A stretch of DNA of 64,000 nt from Veillonella sp. (GCF_018364065.1 NZ_JAGZMO010000004.1:124001-188000); one strand, 5' to 3'. Shown: positions 7,700 through 17,012, numbered from the stretch's first letter. The notes: generated by a model not told the origin, from the letters alone. Numbers and translations: made by a program.

Positions 7700-8971
7700 A
7701 TGAAAAAACGTTTTGCAACTATGTTGGCAGCAACAGCTGTTCTTGGTGTAACTACTGCATTTGCAGCAAATCCATTCTCTGATGTAACTCCTAACGACTG
7801 GGCTTACCAAAGTGTGTCTCAGTTAGCAGCTGCAGGTATCATCAACGGTTATCCTGATGGCACATTCAAAGGTCAAAATAACATTACCCGTTATGAAATG
7901 GCTCAGATGGTAGCTAAAGCTATGGCTAACCAAAGCCGTGCTACTGCAGAACAACAGGCTATGATTAATCGCTTGGCTAATGAGTTCTCTTCTGAATTAA
8001 ACAACTTGGGCGTTCGTGTTTCCAACTTGGAAAACAAAGTAGGCAATGTAAAAGTTACCGGTGATGTTCGTCTTCGTTACCAAGGTTCCGATAAAGGTGG
8101 CGTAATTAGCTCTTCCGACACTGATAAGAAATCTAAATTCGACTACCGTGCCCGTGTACAGTTCAATGCACAAGTAAATGACAATACTTCTGCAGTAGTT
8201 CGTTTAAGTTCCGGTGCTAATGAATTCGGTAATGGTGCAAGCAACTCTACAGACGTTTCCATCGATCGTGCGTATGTAGCTCACCAATTCGGTGCTAATA
8301 CTACTGGTATCGTTGGTCGTTACAATGCATTCGTTGGTAACGGTTTAGTATACGATGATACATTCGATGGTGCTGCTCTTGCTTATGACAATGGCAACTT
8401 CAGCGCATTGGCTGCTTACGGCTCCTTCGTTGAAGGTGGTTTAGGCAGCAGCTATGCAACAAAAGGTGATTATACAACTTCTTTTGAAGATGCATCTTCC
8501 GATACTAACGCTACCGTAACTTTATTACAGGCTAAAGCTAAACTTGGTGAACATGCAAGCTTGGGCGGATTCTATGCATTCGGTAATAAAAACCTTGACG
8601 ATGACATTTATGGCGGTTCCTTAGATATGAACTTCGATAAAGTTTGGGTTGGCGGTGAATATGCTCAGTTCAAAGATGCTGATGACGGCAGTGCTTGGGT
8701 AGCCGGTATCGGTTATGGCGATTACAATATTGAAAAAGCCGGTACTTGGGGCGTTAAAGCACAATACTTCAATGAAGATAAAAACTCTCCTGTAATCAGC
8801 TCTACTTGGAACCAACCATACAATGCTGACTATAAAGCATGGATGGCATCCGTAGATTACTCCTTAGCTAAAAACGTAGGTCTTTCCGCATACTATGCAT
8901 TCAATGCAGAAGATCAGAACGGTACCGACTTACCTGATTACTATCGCGCTGAATTAAACTACAAGTTCTAA
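7700..8971 (+). CDS. ompM: OmpM-type SLH-domain outer-membrane porin, copy 3
   Basis: A 423-residue OmpM. The first 130 residues (signal peptide, SLH domain, coiled coil) almost match copies 1 and 4. The barrel is intermediate: it shares segments such as DDTFDGAALAYDNGNFSAL with copies 1 and 4 but has its own insert near residues 250-275 and lacks their NNNAEAF-type segment. It ends YKF like the others. CCGAAAGGAG lies 8 to 9 bases before the ATG. Codon bias is strong. It has its own leader and terminator, so expression can be set independently. Confidence 0.93.
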   Translation: MKKRFATMLAATAVLGVTTAFAANPFSDVTPNDWAYQSVSQLAAAGIINGYPDGTFKGQNNITRYEMAQMVAKAMANQSRATAEQQAMINRLANEFSSELNNLGVRVSNLENKVGNVKVTGDVRLRYQGSDKGGVISSSDTDKKSKFDYRARVQFNAQVNDNTSAVVRLSSGANEFGNGASNSTDVSIDRAYVAHQFGANTTGIVGRYNAFVGNGLVYDDTFDGAALAYDNGNFSALAAYGSFVEGGLGSSYATKGDYTTSFEDASSDTNATVTLLQAKAKLGEHASLGGFYAFGNKNLDDDIYGGSLDMNFDKVWVGGEYAQFKDADDGSAWVAGIGYGDYNIEKAGTWGVKAQYFNEDKNSPVISSTWNQPYNADYKAWMASVDYSLAKNVGLSAYYAFNAEDQNGTDLPDYYRAELNYKF

Positions 8972-9238
8972 TAATCCCTGAAATAACAGGTTAACTTGTA
9001 AAGAAATAGTCAGTAAAAAGTAAACACTTTGAAAAAAGAAATTACTTATTTGTTAAATTGAATAAGAAAACTAAATGAATTTATCGCAAAAATTTACTTA
9101 AGTTTTCAAAAATATGGAGTGAAAGAAGGCCTTGTTTTCAAGGCCTTCTTTTTGTTTGTTATTAAATAAATTTAAAAAATTTAATTGAAAACTAAATGTG
9201 AAAAAAGAGTTTTTTGAATCGAAAAAATTCACAATGGC
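8972..9238. other. Intergenic region between ompM copies 3 and 4
   Basis: AT-rich DNA with no gene. Its only clear element is the terminator at 9125-9153; the promoter of copy 4 begins at 9239. Confidence 0.6.
9125..9153 (+). terminator. Terminator after ompM copy 3
   Basis: GAAGGCCTT and AAGGCCTTC form a perfect 9-bp stem around a GTTTTC loop, followed by TTTTT. Confidence 0.9.
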
Positions 9239-9267
9239 TTTACATTTGATTTTTCGTGTGCTATCAT
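9239..9267 (+). promoter_or_regulatory. Promoter of ompM copy 4
   Basis: TTTACA (9239-9244), a 17-bp spacer and TATCAT (9262-9267). The hexamers are identical to those of copy 1, and the preceding spacer shares TTTTC-TCGTGT-type sequence. Confidence 0.7.
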
Positions 9268-9323
9268 AACCATAGATTCAGCGAACTGAAGAATGTTATC
9301 ACTATGACGTATAACTGAACTGT

Positions 9324-9340
9324 GAGGAAACGTGGAAACT
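9324..9340 (+). promoter_or_regulatory. Shared ompM leader element, copy 4
   Basis: GAGGAAACGTGGAAACT matches the copy 1 element at 15 of 17 positions and lies 97 bases before the start codon. Confidence 0.6.
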
Positions 9341-9437
9341 CCGGATATCGAGTTATATAGACTAGTAATTACATCTCGGATGTGCGCAGAAATCTATTTT
9401 TTTTATTTTTCTGTATTTACCGAAAGGGGTAATTACT

Positions 9438-10733
9438 ATGAACAAACGTTTTGCAACTATGCTTGCAGCTACTGCTGTATTAGGCGTAACTACTGCATTC
9501 GCAGCAAATCCTTTCTCCGACGTAACTCCATCTGACTGGGCTTACCAAAGCGTATCCCAATTAGCAGCTGCCGGTGTAATCAATGGCTATCCTGATGGAA
9601 CTTTCAAAGGCCAGAACAACATCACTCGTTACGAAATGGCTCAAATGGTAGCTAAAGCTATGGCTAACCAAGCTCGTGCTAACGCTGAACAACAAGCTAT
9701 GATTAACCGTTTGGCTAACGAATTCGCTAGCGAATTAAACAACTTGGGCGTTCGTGTAACAGCTCTTGAAAATAAAGTTGGCAACGTAAAAGTAACTGGC
9801 GATATGCGTCTTCGTTACCAAGGCTTTGAAAACAAAGGTCAACTTAATGGCGTTAAAAAAGGTGTAGATGGTTATAGCAAAAAATCTAAATTTGATTACC
9901 GTGCACGTGTACAGTTCAATGCTCAAGTAAACGAAAATACTTCTGCAGTTATCCGTCTTAAAGGTGAAAATGAATTTGGTAGTGCTACAAACTCTGATGT
10001 AGATATCGACCGTGCATATGTAGCTCATCAGTTTGGTTCTGACACTACAGCTATCGTAGGTCGTTTCAACGCTTTCGTTGGTAACGGTTTAATCTATGAT
10101 GATACTTTCGACGGCGCTGCATTGGCCTACAATAACGGTAACTTCAGTGCATTGGCTGCTTATGGTTACTTCGTAGAAGGCGATTTACGTGGTCTTTCTG
10201 AAGATGAAAACTTATCCGTAACATTGTTACAAGCTCAGGGCAACCTTGGCGAACATGCTACAATCGGTGGTTTCTATGCATTCTCTAACAACAATGCTAA
10301 GGCATTTGCAACTAGTGAAACATTTAATTTAGATGGCGATAGCTTCGATATCTATGGCGGTTTTGCTGACTTCCATTTCAACAACGTTTGGGTTGGCGGC
10401 GAATATGCTACATTTGCAGAAGATGCTAAAGACGGTAAAAACACAGGTAATGACGCTTGGGTAGCAGGTGTTGGTTTCGGTAACTACGACATTGCTCAAG
10501 CAGGATCTTGGGATGTTAAAGGTCAATACTTTGACTTAGCTAAATCTGCTCCTGTATTCAGCTCTACTTGGAATCAGCCAGAAAACCGCAACTACAAAGG
10601 CTGGATGGCTACTGTAGATTATGCATTGGCTAAAAACGTTGGTTTGTCCGCTTACTGGGCATTCAACGGTGAAGACCAAGACGGTAATGACTACGGCGAC
10701 TACTACCGTGCAGAACTTAACTACAAATTCTAA
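9438..10733 (+). CDS. ompM: OmpM-type SLH-domain outer-membrane porin, copy 4
   Basis: A 431-residue OmpM, starting MNKRF where the others have MKKRF. Signal peptide, SLH domain and coiled coil are practically the same as in copy 1. In the barrel, long blocks (for example around NLDGDSFDIYGGFADF) are shared with copy 1 and absent from copies 2 and 3, so copies 1 and 4 are the most recent pair or have exchanged sequence. It ends YKF. GAAAGGGG precedes the ATG. Codon use is strongly biased. A clean hairpin terminator follows. Confidence 0.93.
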   Translation: MNKRFATMLAATAVLGVTTAFAANPFSDVTPSDWAYQSVSQLAAAGVINGYPDGTFKGQNNITRYEMAQMVAKAMANQARANAEQQAMINRLANEFASELNNLGVRVTALENKVGNVKVTGDMRLRYQGFENKGQLNGVKKGVDGYSKKSKFDYRARVQFNAQVNENTSAVIRLKGENEFGSATNSDVDIDRAYVAHQFGSDTTAIVGRFNAFVGNGLIYDDTFDGAALAYNNGNFSALAAYGYFVEGDLRGLSEDENLSVTLLQAQGNLGEHATIGGFYAFSNNNAKAFATSETFNLDGDSFDIYGGFADFHFNNVWVGGEYATFAEDAKDGKNTGNDAWVAGVGFGNYDIAQAGSWDVKGQYFDLAKSAPVFSSTWNQPENRNYKGWMATVDYALAKNVGLSAYWAFNGEDQDGNDYGDYYRAELNYKF

Positions 10734-10768
10734 TTTTAGACTGTAGTTAAACCTCATAAGGTACTTAC

Positions 10769-10805
10769 AAGAGACAACTCTTTCGAGAGTTGTCTCTTTT
10801 TTTGT
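10769..10805 (+). terminator. Terminator after ompM copy 4
   Basis: AAGAGACAACTCT and AGAGTTGTCTCTT form a perfect 13-bp stem around a TTCG tetraloop, followed by a T-run. Confidence 0.95.
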
Positions 10806-10892
10806 GTTCAAAAAAGTTTCTAACCTTTTGTTCTATAAGCCTTCTATAATCCTTAATTTAAGTCGTTTTTATCTCATTTAGTTTCAGTCAAG

Positions 10893-10923
10893 TTGTTTCA
10901 TTTTTTTCTATTTATGTTATACT
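10893..10923 (+). promoter_or_regulatory. Probable extended -10 promoter before the HAD gene
   Basis: TGTTATACT (extended -10; TATACT at 10918-10923) with a loose TTGTTT at 10893-10898 (19-bp spacer). It would start transcripts about 50 bases before the gene. Confidence 0.45.
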
Positions 10924-10978
10924 TAAGTAATAGAGATTATTTTTTAGATTACCGCGTAAAAAAGTTATGAGGGTGTAT

Positions 10979-11785
10979 ATGAATAAAGAGATTAAGCTGT
11001 TGGCTATTGATTTAGACGACACGTTATTGCGTGATGATAATACGGTGTCCGCTTATACGATGGGGGTATTGAAGGAAGCGCAGAAGCGTGGGTTTCATAT
11101 TGTGATTGCTACAGGCCGTATGTATCAGACGGCAGTTCCCGTAGGTCGCAAGTTAGAGCTTGGCGATTTGCCTATGATTCTGTTTTCCGGCGGATTGATT
11201 CAGCGTATTGAGTCAGGAGAAATTGTTTGGGAACGTGTAATTGAGCCAAAGATTGCGACAGAAATTTTGCAGCTGGCCAAAGAAAACAATTGGTATGTGC
11301 AATCTTATGTGGATGATGTATTATTGATCCATCACGATACAGATGCATCACGTCATTACGAAAAAACGACAGGTGCCAAAGCTGTTGCTGTAGGCGATGA
11401 GCTATATACTGTAACTAAGGGGCCAAACAAGTTGCTGTTTATCGGGGAACCGGAACGCTTGGAACTGATTGGACATACCTTACATGAAATGTATGGAGAC
11501 AAATTGGAAATTGTTCGCAGCAAGGTGAACTTCTTGGAAATTAACAGTACGAACAGTACGAAGGGAAACGCGCTTCACACGATGGCCGAAGAATTGGGGA
11601 TCACGGCAGACAATGTGGTGGCTTTCGGCAATTCGGAAAATGACGTATCCATGTTAAAGTACGCCGGTACAGCCATTGCAGTCGCCAATGCGGAGGACCC
11701 GATTAAAGAAATCGCCGATGAAGTATGCGAATCCAATGAAAATGACGGCGTAGCCAAATGGATTGAAACAAATTTATTTAAGTAA
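10979..11785 (+). CDS. Cof-type HAD-superfamily hydrolase
   Basis: A 268-residue HAD phosphatase of the Cof/type IIB class, likely acting on a cytoplasmic sugar phosphate or similar metabolite. Motif I is LAIDLDDTLL (nucleophile Asp near the N-terminus). A cap domain lies between about 85 and 190, and motif IV is AFGNSENDVSML near residue 217. An in-frame ATG at 10967 exists, but GAGGGTG (10969-10975) lies just upstream of the ATG at 10979, so I use the latter. It is separated from rapZ by about 40 bases without a terminator and may be cotranscribed with it. The substrate cannot be told from sequence. Confidence 0.85.
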   Translation: MNKEIKLLAIDLDDTLLRDDNTVSAYTMGVLKEAQKRGFHIVIATGRMYQTAVPVGRKLELGDLPMILFSGGLIQRIESGEIVWERVIEPKIATEILQLAKENNWYVQSYVDDVLLIHHDTDASRHYEKTTGAKAVAVGDELYTVTKGPNKLLFIGEPERLELIGHTLHEMYGDKLEIVRSKVNFLEINSTNSTKGNALHTMAEELGITADNVVAFGNSENDVSMLKYAGTAIAVANAEDPIKEIADEVCESNENDGVAKWIETNLFK

Positions 11786-11826
11786 TATAGAGTAGGGTCT
11801 CCTTGTGAGCAGAGTAGAAAGGAGTT

Positions 11827-12759
11827 ATGAGTGTGGAAGGAAATTTTCGTTTACTTATCGTAACCGGTATGTCCGGTGCCGGCAAGACGCAGGTTATGCA
11901 GGCATTGGAAGATATGGGATTTTTTTGTGTGGATAATTTACCACCTGTATTGATTCCTAAATTCAGTAATTTATGTCGTCAGGCCGGTGAAAAAACAAAT
12001 CACGTAGCCTTGGTGGTAGACATTCGAGGCGGCGAATTTTTTGAAAGCCTGTCGGATGCACTGAATTCCTTGAAGGAAATGAAAGTGCCTTATGAAATCG
12101 TATTTATGGATGCAACGGATGAAACATTGATCCGCCGTTATAAAGAAACGCGCCGCAGCCATCCGCTGGCTCCGGACGGACGTATTTTATTGGGCCTTCA
12201 AAAAGAACGTAAAATACTGGATTCAATTCGCCCGAAAGTTGATTATATTATCGATACGACGAATATGAAAACCAGTGCGTTAAAGGCCTATTTACGTAAG
12301 AAATTTTCTCAATTAAATGATAAAGGACAGGGCATTTCCGTTTCTGTTGTAAGCTTCGGTTTTAAGCATGGCATTCCACTGGATGCGGACATGGTGTGGG
12401 ACGTTCGTTTCTTGCCAAATCCATATTACAATCCGGAGTTCCGTCATAAAACGGGGCGTGTACCGGAAGTTAATGCCTATATTCATTCCTTTGACGTAAC
12501 GGAGCAGTTCTTGTCCACTATGTTCAATACGATGGACTTTTTATTGCCAAATTACGAAAAAGAAGGAAAGAGTCAATTCGTGGTGGCCATCGGCTGTACG
12601 GGCGGTATGCACCGCAGCGTCGCTATGGCGGAAGCCTTGTATAATCATGTGCAGACCTTAGGGTATCGCGCATCTGTAGAGCATCGTGATATGTTTAAAA
12701 ATAATGTGGAAGAAGATTGTAATCCACGTGAAATAACAGCCGATGAAGTGAAGGAGTAA
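11827..12759 (+). CDS. rapZ: RapZ/YvcJ nucleotide-binding regulator
   Basis: A 310-residue RapZ-family protein. The N-terminal P-loop is VTGMSGAGKTQVMQALED (about residues 11-28), and the C-terminal half carries the family signature AIGCTGGMHRSVAMAEAL with a conserved Cys and His. In E. coli RapZ guides RNase E to the sRNA GlmZ; in Firmicutes the orthologue YvcJ binds nucleotides and its target is less clear. AAAGGAG precedes the ATG. The order rapZ-yvcK-whiA is conserved in Firmicutes and Actinobacteria, and the 5-base gap to yvcK indicates cotranscription. Confidence 0.93.
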   Translation: MSVEGNFRLLIVTGMSGAGKTQVMQALEDMGFFCVDNLPPVLIPKFSNLCRQAGEKTNHVALVVDIRGGEFFESLSDALNSLKEMKVPYEIVFMDATDETLIRRYKETRRSHPLAPDGRILLGLQKERKILDSIRPKVDYIIDTTNMKTSALKAYLRKKFSQLNDKGQGISVSVVSFGFKHGIPLDADMVWDVRFLPNPYYNPEFRHKTGRVPEVNAYIHSFDVTEQFLSTMFNTMDFLLPNYEKEGKSQFVVAIGCTGGMHRSVAMAEALYNHVQTLGYRASVEHRDMFKNNVEEDCNPREITADEVKE

Positions 12760-12764
12760 TTCAC

Positions 12765-14114
12765 ATGATACATATGTCCGGATTTCGTTGGCTTACGCCG
12801 GGCCTGAAATTAAAGCGTTGGCTTGTTATGTTCGGCCTGGGTATGCTATTTGTTATTGCCGGTGTGGCCTTGATGATGAACTATCAGTGGCTATCATATT
12901 TTGAAGATTTATTTTTGCTCATGGTATTCGAAGTGACCGGTGCCTATGATTATACCGTACTTGCCACAATGGGCTTTGTCAGTATTATTATCGGCATTGT
13001 GCTTATGGTAATCGGTACTCGGCAGGTTGGCAAATCTGTTGTGAGAGCAATTATTCCTACCGATACGGATAAAGTAGGGGATTATATTTTCGAAAATATC
13101 CGCATGGCCAAAGGGCCTAAAGTGGTTGTAATCGGTGGTGGCACCGGTTTATCCACCTTGCTTCGTGGATTGAAAGTCCATACATCCAACTTGACGGCTA
13201 TCGTAACTGTAGCCGATGACGGCGGTTCGTCCGGCCGTTTACGTGAAGACTTTAAAATGATCGCCCCTGGCGATTTACGTAACTGTCTGGTAGCCCTCGC
13301 TGAAAAAGAAGGTCTCATGGAACAGTTGTTCCGCTACCGTTTCGGCGGTGAAGGCGACTTGGCGGGGCACAGCTTCGGTAACTTATTCTTAACCGCTTTG
13401 ACACAGGTACTCGACGCCGATGTGGACAAAGCATTGGATGCGGCCAGCAAAATTTTAAAGGTGCAGGGCCGTGTAATTCCTGCGTCTATTGAAAATATTT
13501 CCCTCATCGCGGAAATGGAAGACGGTACCATTGTAGAAGGGGAAAGCCAGATTCCAACTGTACATAAGCGTATTAAACGACTTTATACGGAACCGGCGTT
13601 ACCACAACCGCAAGGTGAAGCGTTGCGCGCTATTGATGAAGCGGATGCTATTATTCTTGGTCCCGGCAGTTTATACACCAGTATTATGCCAAACTTGTTA
13701 ATCGATAAAATCGTAGATCACATTAAGGCGACGAAGGCGCCGAAGTTCTACATTTGTAATGTTATGACACAACCGGGTGAAACCGATGGTTACACAGCCG
13801 GTGATCACGTGGAAGCATTGCAGAAAGTGGGCGGTCCTGAGTTAATCGATACAGTGCTTGTTAATGACGTGCCATTTGACGAAGCGGTTATTAAGAAGTA
13901 CAAAGCGGCAGGGGCTGAACCGGTAAAAGTGGATATGGATCGTTTGGAAGATTTAGGCGTTCGTACGGTACGTGCGTCCTTATTGGAACATCCGGAAACG
14001 GCTGTTCATGACTCCAAGCGCCTGGCCAAAGTGGTAATGGACGTAATTTATGCGCTCCAATCCGGTTTGGATCCACATATTTTGGAATACTATTTAAAAC
14101 GAGAAGATCGCTAA
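12765..14114 (+). CDS. yvcK: YvcK/CofD-like gluconeogenesis factor with membrane anchor
   Basis: A 449-residue protein. Two transmembrane helices (about residues 20-43 and 65-88) precede a CofD-like Rossmann domain that opens VVVIGGGTGLSTLLRGLK and continues with VADDGGSSGRLREDF and APGDLRNCLVAL. YvcK is needed for growth on gluconeogenic carbon sources in B. subtilis and binds UDP-sugars; it does not make F420. The membrane-anchored form is usual in Negativicutes and some Clostridia and absent from the B. subtilis protein. AAGGAG lies 8 bases upstream. It sits between rapZ and whiA. Confidence 0.92.
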   Translation: MIHMSGFRWLTPGLKLKRWLVMFGLGMLFVIAGVALMMNYQWLSYFEDLFLLMVFEVTGAYDYTVLATMGFVSIIIGIVLMVIGTRQVGKSVVRAIIPTDTDKVGDYIFENIRMAKGPKVVVIGGGTGLSTLLRGLKVHTSNLTAIVTVADDGGSSGRLREDFKMIAPGDLRNCLVALAEKEGLMEQLFRYRFGGEGDLAGHSFGNLFLTALTQVLDADVDKALDAASKILKVQGRVIPASIENISLIAEMEDGTIVEGESQIPTVHKRIKRLYTEPALPQPQGEALRAIDEADAIILGPGSLYTSIMPNLLIDKIVDHIKATKAPKFYICNVMTQPGETDGYTAGDHVEALQKVGGPELIDTVLVNDVPFDEAVIKKYKAAGAEPVKVDMDRLEDLGVRTVRASLLEHPETAVHDSKRLAKVVMDVIYALQSGLDPHILEYYLKREDR

Positions 14115-14278
14115 TATTGTTGTTACTTGAGGCCGAGTGAAGACTACTGAGCTAGTTCTTTTGACGATGAATGAGTTGAATTTTAAGCGGCTTTAAGTAG
14201 CAATTAGCGTGATTAAAAATTGTAGCGATTAGAGCGATTTAAAATTTTGAGTAAATAGAAGAGAGAGGAGGAGCGACA
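14115..14278. other. Short gap before whiA
   Basis: A 164-base gap with a weak repeated GCGATTARAR-like phrase (for example around 14205-14250) and no convincing hairpin terminator, so whiA may be read from the rapZ-yvcK transcript. GAGAGAGGAGG supplies the ribosome-binding site at its end. Confidence 0.4.
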
Positions 14279-15220
14279 ATGTCATTTGCGGAAGACGTGA
14301 AAAACGAGCTTTGTCAGTTCAAGAATGAAACTGTATTGTCCGCGAAGGTTGAAGCATCTTGTTTGCTTCGCATGGGTGGCTCCTTGTTATTGGGGCGTCA
14401 GGGCAGTGTGGGGATTCGCCTGGCGACGGCCAACAATGCGGTAGCGCGACGGGTTTTGTCTATTTTGCGCGCTCACTATGCGCTGCACACATCTGTACTG
14501 ATTCGCCGCGGGTTAAACTTGCGTAAGAAAAATGTGTACACCTTGATGGTGGATCCGACGGCGGAAGGGCGGGCGGCCTTGGAAGACTTGGCGCTGTGGC
14601 CTATGGATCAGGATATTCCCGATGAATGGCTAACGACCATGGAGACACGACGCGCCTTCTTGCGCGGTGCTTTCCTTGGCGGTGGTTCCGTGAATAAACC
14701 GGAAAGTGACTACCATCTGGAATTTATGACAGGCAATAAAAAATTTGCCGAAACTATCGTAAAAGTACTTCGCTTATTCCATATTGCCGCAGGCATGACA
14801 GAGCGAAAAGATGAGTTCGTCGTATACATTAAGGAAGGCGATTCGGTAACAGGATGCCTTCAGATTATGGGGGCTCAGTCTGCTCTTATGGAATTTGAAA
14901 CAGTGCGCGTTGTTAAAAATGTGCGTAATCAGATCAATCGCCAGGTAAACTGTGAAACGGCGAATTTACAAAAAACGGTAAACGCCGCAGTCCGTCAATT
15001 GGAATCTATTCGCATTATTGAGCGACATCAGCCGCTCAGTGATTTGCCGGATAAATTGCTTACGGCGGCGCAGGTACGCCTGGATAATCCTGATGCAAGT
15101 TTGCAGGAATTATCTGATTTGATGGGCGGTCAATTGTCTAAATCGGGTATTGGACATCGCTTTAAGAAGTTGGAAAAACTGGCACTTCAATATGAGCCGG
15201 CCGGATTGGATGAAGTCTAG
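14279..15220 (+). CDS. whiA: WhiA family DNA-binding regulator
   Basis: A 313-residue WhiA protein: N-terminal MSFAEDVKNELC, a LAGLIDADG-homing-endonuclease-like domain (about 20-210, including RRAFLRGAFLGGGSVNKP and YHLEFMTGN), and a C-terminal helix-turn-helix with the conserved LSDLMGGQLSKSGIGHR. WhiA controls sporulation septation in Streptomyces and influences division and chromosome segregation in B. subtilis; its role in non-sporulating Veillonella-type bacteria is unknown. GAGAGAGGAGG precedes the ATG. Gene order with rapZ and yvcK confirms identity. Confidence 0.93.
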   Translation: MSFAEDVKNELCQFKNETVLSAKVEASCLLRMGGSLLLGRQGSVGIRLATANNAVARRVLSILRAHYALHTSVLIRRGLNLRKKNVYTLMVDPTAEGRAALEDLALWPMDQDIPDEWLTTMETRRAFLRGAFLGGGSVNKPESDYHLEFMTGNKKFAETIVKVLRLFHIAAGMTERKDEFVVYIKEGDSVTGCLQIMGAQSALMEFETVRVVKNVRNQINRQVNCETANLQKTVNAAVRQLESIRIIERHQPLSDLPDKLLTAAQVRLDNPDASLQELSDLMGGQLSKSGIGHRFKKLEKLALQYEPAGLDEV

Positions 15221-15419
15221 ATTTGACCTTTACATTGTAAATGTATTATATACATAGTAAGTTAATTTTATATAAATCTAAGTCTTGACTTTAGATGTTA
15301 AATTTTAACGGATATAGTATAATATAGGTATAAGTATAGAAGTCCGGGGATTTATAATCCTTTGATGAGAATGTACCGATGTAACGTCTGTAGTAATGAA
15401 AAGATAGGAAGTTGTTATC

Positions 15420-16889
15420 GTGGAAAACAATAAATCAAACAAAACAGGAAAACGTTATAAATGGCTTGCCTTGGCCAGTGCATTATGGCTGCGCGGCGTG
15501 TCCATGGTATTCGGCGCATCCCCTACAACGGTGGATTGGAATACGATTAATTTAGTTCCATTGCCTGCTGTATTGACTGAAGAAAAAGATACGCTGATTT
15601 TATCAGACAGCCCGGAATATGTAGACAAGAGCGGTGTAGTAGCGGCAGGTACTGTAAACGGTACAGGACGTGTATTCTTCTATCATGTAAATGAAATGGA
15701 AGAACCGCAGAAAATCGCCATTGTGCTTGAAAATAAGGAAAATAAACCGGTAGAAGTAACCGTGCATCGCGCTATTTACGCAACACCAAGCTCCGATTAC
15801 TTTAATGTAGGTCGCGAATTGTCGTATGATGATTTGAAGACTTCCTCAGTAGAAGCTAATTACGACTGGAAATTGGCGGCACAACATGGCCGTTCTTTGA
15901 CAGCAGCGGGCGTATCCAACAAGAGTGCGAATGATAAAGAGGAACAGAAGCGTTATACATTTGGCACTGTGCCTGAATATAATGGAGACATTATGGGGAC
16001 GGGCAACAGCGTAACCTCCACAGGTTATTTGGCCGCTGAAGGTGCTGTAACAACTGACGGAGCTCAAAGTGTTAACGGCGACAGTGCAAAAGTTGAATCG
16101 GGCACAATGAAACCGATGCAGCTCGTAGTGGATAAAGAACGTTACAAACAGATTAAAACGCAAACTGCACTTAACAAGAAAATGATTGAAAAGCGCGCTG
16201 ACATGAAGGAAACAGTAGTGGCTACGTATCAGTTACCACCATTGGGCCGCATTGACTTGTTCCCGCAGTTAGATAAAGTAGTTGTATTAAAAGATCAGCT
16301 ATTCTCAGGTATTGTTGACTTCACAACGTCCGGTCCTGTATGGACTAAAGTTATGATGGTGCCTCATGATATGCCGGCTTTAAATGCGGCGATTACTGCA
16401 CAGGATCTGGAAATGGACGATGTAGCATTGCGCGGCACATACTTTGGTGCACAACGCCGACTCATGTTATTCCAACCATACGATACATCCCTAGGTCCTG
16501 TATCTATTATGGTGGCCAATGATCGTGAAGATCCATTCGTAGCCGGTGTGGATGAAATGAGTAATAACCAGCCTGTGACTAACCGCGGTAACTATGGTGT
16601 AAGCTATCACATTGCATTCCCGACTATCGGCGTGGAAGATTTTGCCGTGTACTTTAACCCATTGGGCGGTGCGTACTCCGGTGCACTCCGACTTACTTAT
16701 GGGGATCAAACAGACATTTATAAAGTACCAAATACAACTCAACCTTATTTAGGTAATGGCACAATTTATGATACTCAATACCTTGATACATTCAAGGGTG
16801 GTCAAACATTGCATATCGAATTTATGCCAGCCGGTGCATCTAACTTGCCGGTACAATTCCTGTTAGTTCCTTTAAAACATAAAAACTAA
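15420..16889 (+). CDS. Exported protein of unknown function
   Basis: A 489-residue protein I do not recognise. The N-terminus (MENNKSNKTGKRYKWLALASA...) is basic then hydrophobic, a signal peptide with likely cleavage after VFGA near residue 33. The mature protein is rich in beta-prone and Val/Thr segments (GRVFFYHVNEMEEPQKIAIV, KPVEVTVHRAIYAT), has no cysteine or transmembrane helix that I see, and is interrupted by a low-complexity Gly/Thr/Ser stretch (about 165-225). It looks like a multi-domain beta-sandwich in the periplasm or on the surface. Start is GTG at 15420, with AGGAAG about 9 bases upstream. Codon use is biased as in well-expressed genes. It is monocistronic, ending at a strong terminator. 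Confidence 0.7.
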   Translation: MENNKSNKTGKRYKWLALASALWLRGVSMVFGASPTTVDWNTINLVPLPAVLTEEKDTLILSDSPEYVDKSGVVAAGTVNGTGRVFFYHVNEMEEPQKIAIVLENKENKPVEVTVHRAIYATPSSDYFNVGRELSYDDLKTSSVEANYDWKLAAQHGRSLTAAGVSNKSANDKEEQKRYTFGTVPEYNGDIMGTGNSVTSTGYLAAEGAVTTDGAQSVNGDSAKVESGTMKPMQLVVDKERYKQIKTQTALNKKMIEKRADMKETVVATYQLPPLGRIDLFPQLDKVVVLKDQLFSGIVDFTTSGPVWTKVMMVPHDMPALNAAITAQDLEMDDVALRGTYFGAQRRLMLFQPYDTSLGPVSIMVANDREDPFVAGVDEMSNNQPVTNRGNYGVSYHIAFPTIGVEDFAVYFNPLGGAYSGALRLTYGDQTDIYKVPNTTQPYLGNGTIYDTQYLDTFKGGQTLHIEFMPAGASNLPVQFLLVPLKHKN

Positions 16890-16912
16890 TTGGAGTTATA
16901 ACTGAATAATTC

Positions 16913-16945
16913 AAAAGACGTCAACAATTCTGTTGACGTCTTTTT
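16913..16945 (+). terminator. Terminator after the exported unknown protein
   Basis: AAAAGACGTCAACA and TGTTGACGTCTTTT form a perfect 14-bp stem around ATTC, followed by T residues. Confidence 0.95.
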
Positions 16946-17012
16946 GTTTGAGAGAACTTAAAATCAGTAAGAAAATTAAATGTCTTTTTGGAGCAGATGG
17001 AGTTATTGTTCC

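Noticed and set aside
9332..9535. 67-codon frame over the start of ompM copy 4
   Set aside because: It runs out of frame into the conserved signal-peptide region of ompM and begins inside the shared leader element.
15285..15323. TTGACT...TATAAT promoter for the exported unknown protein
   Set aside because: The spacing is 27 bp, too long; a TTAGAT-16-TATAGT alternative is too weak to list.
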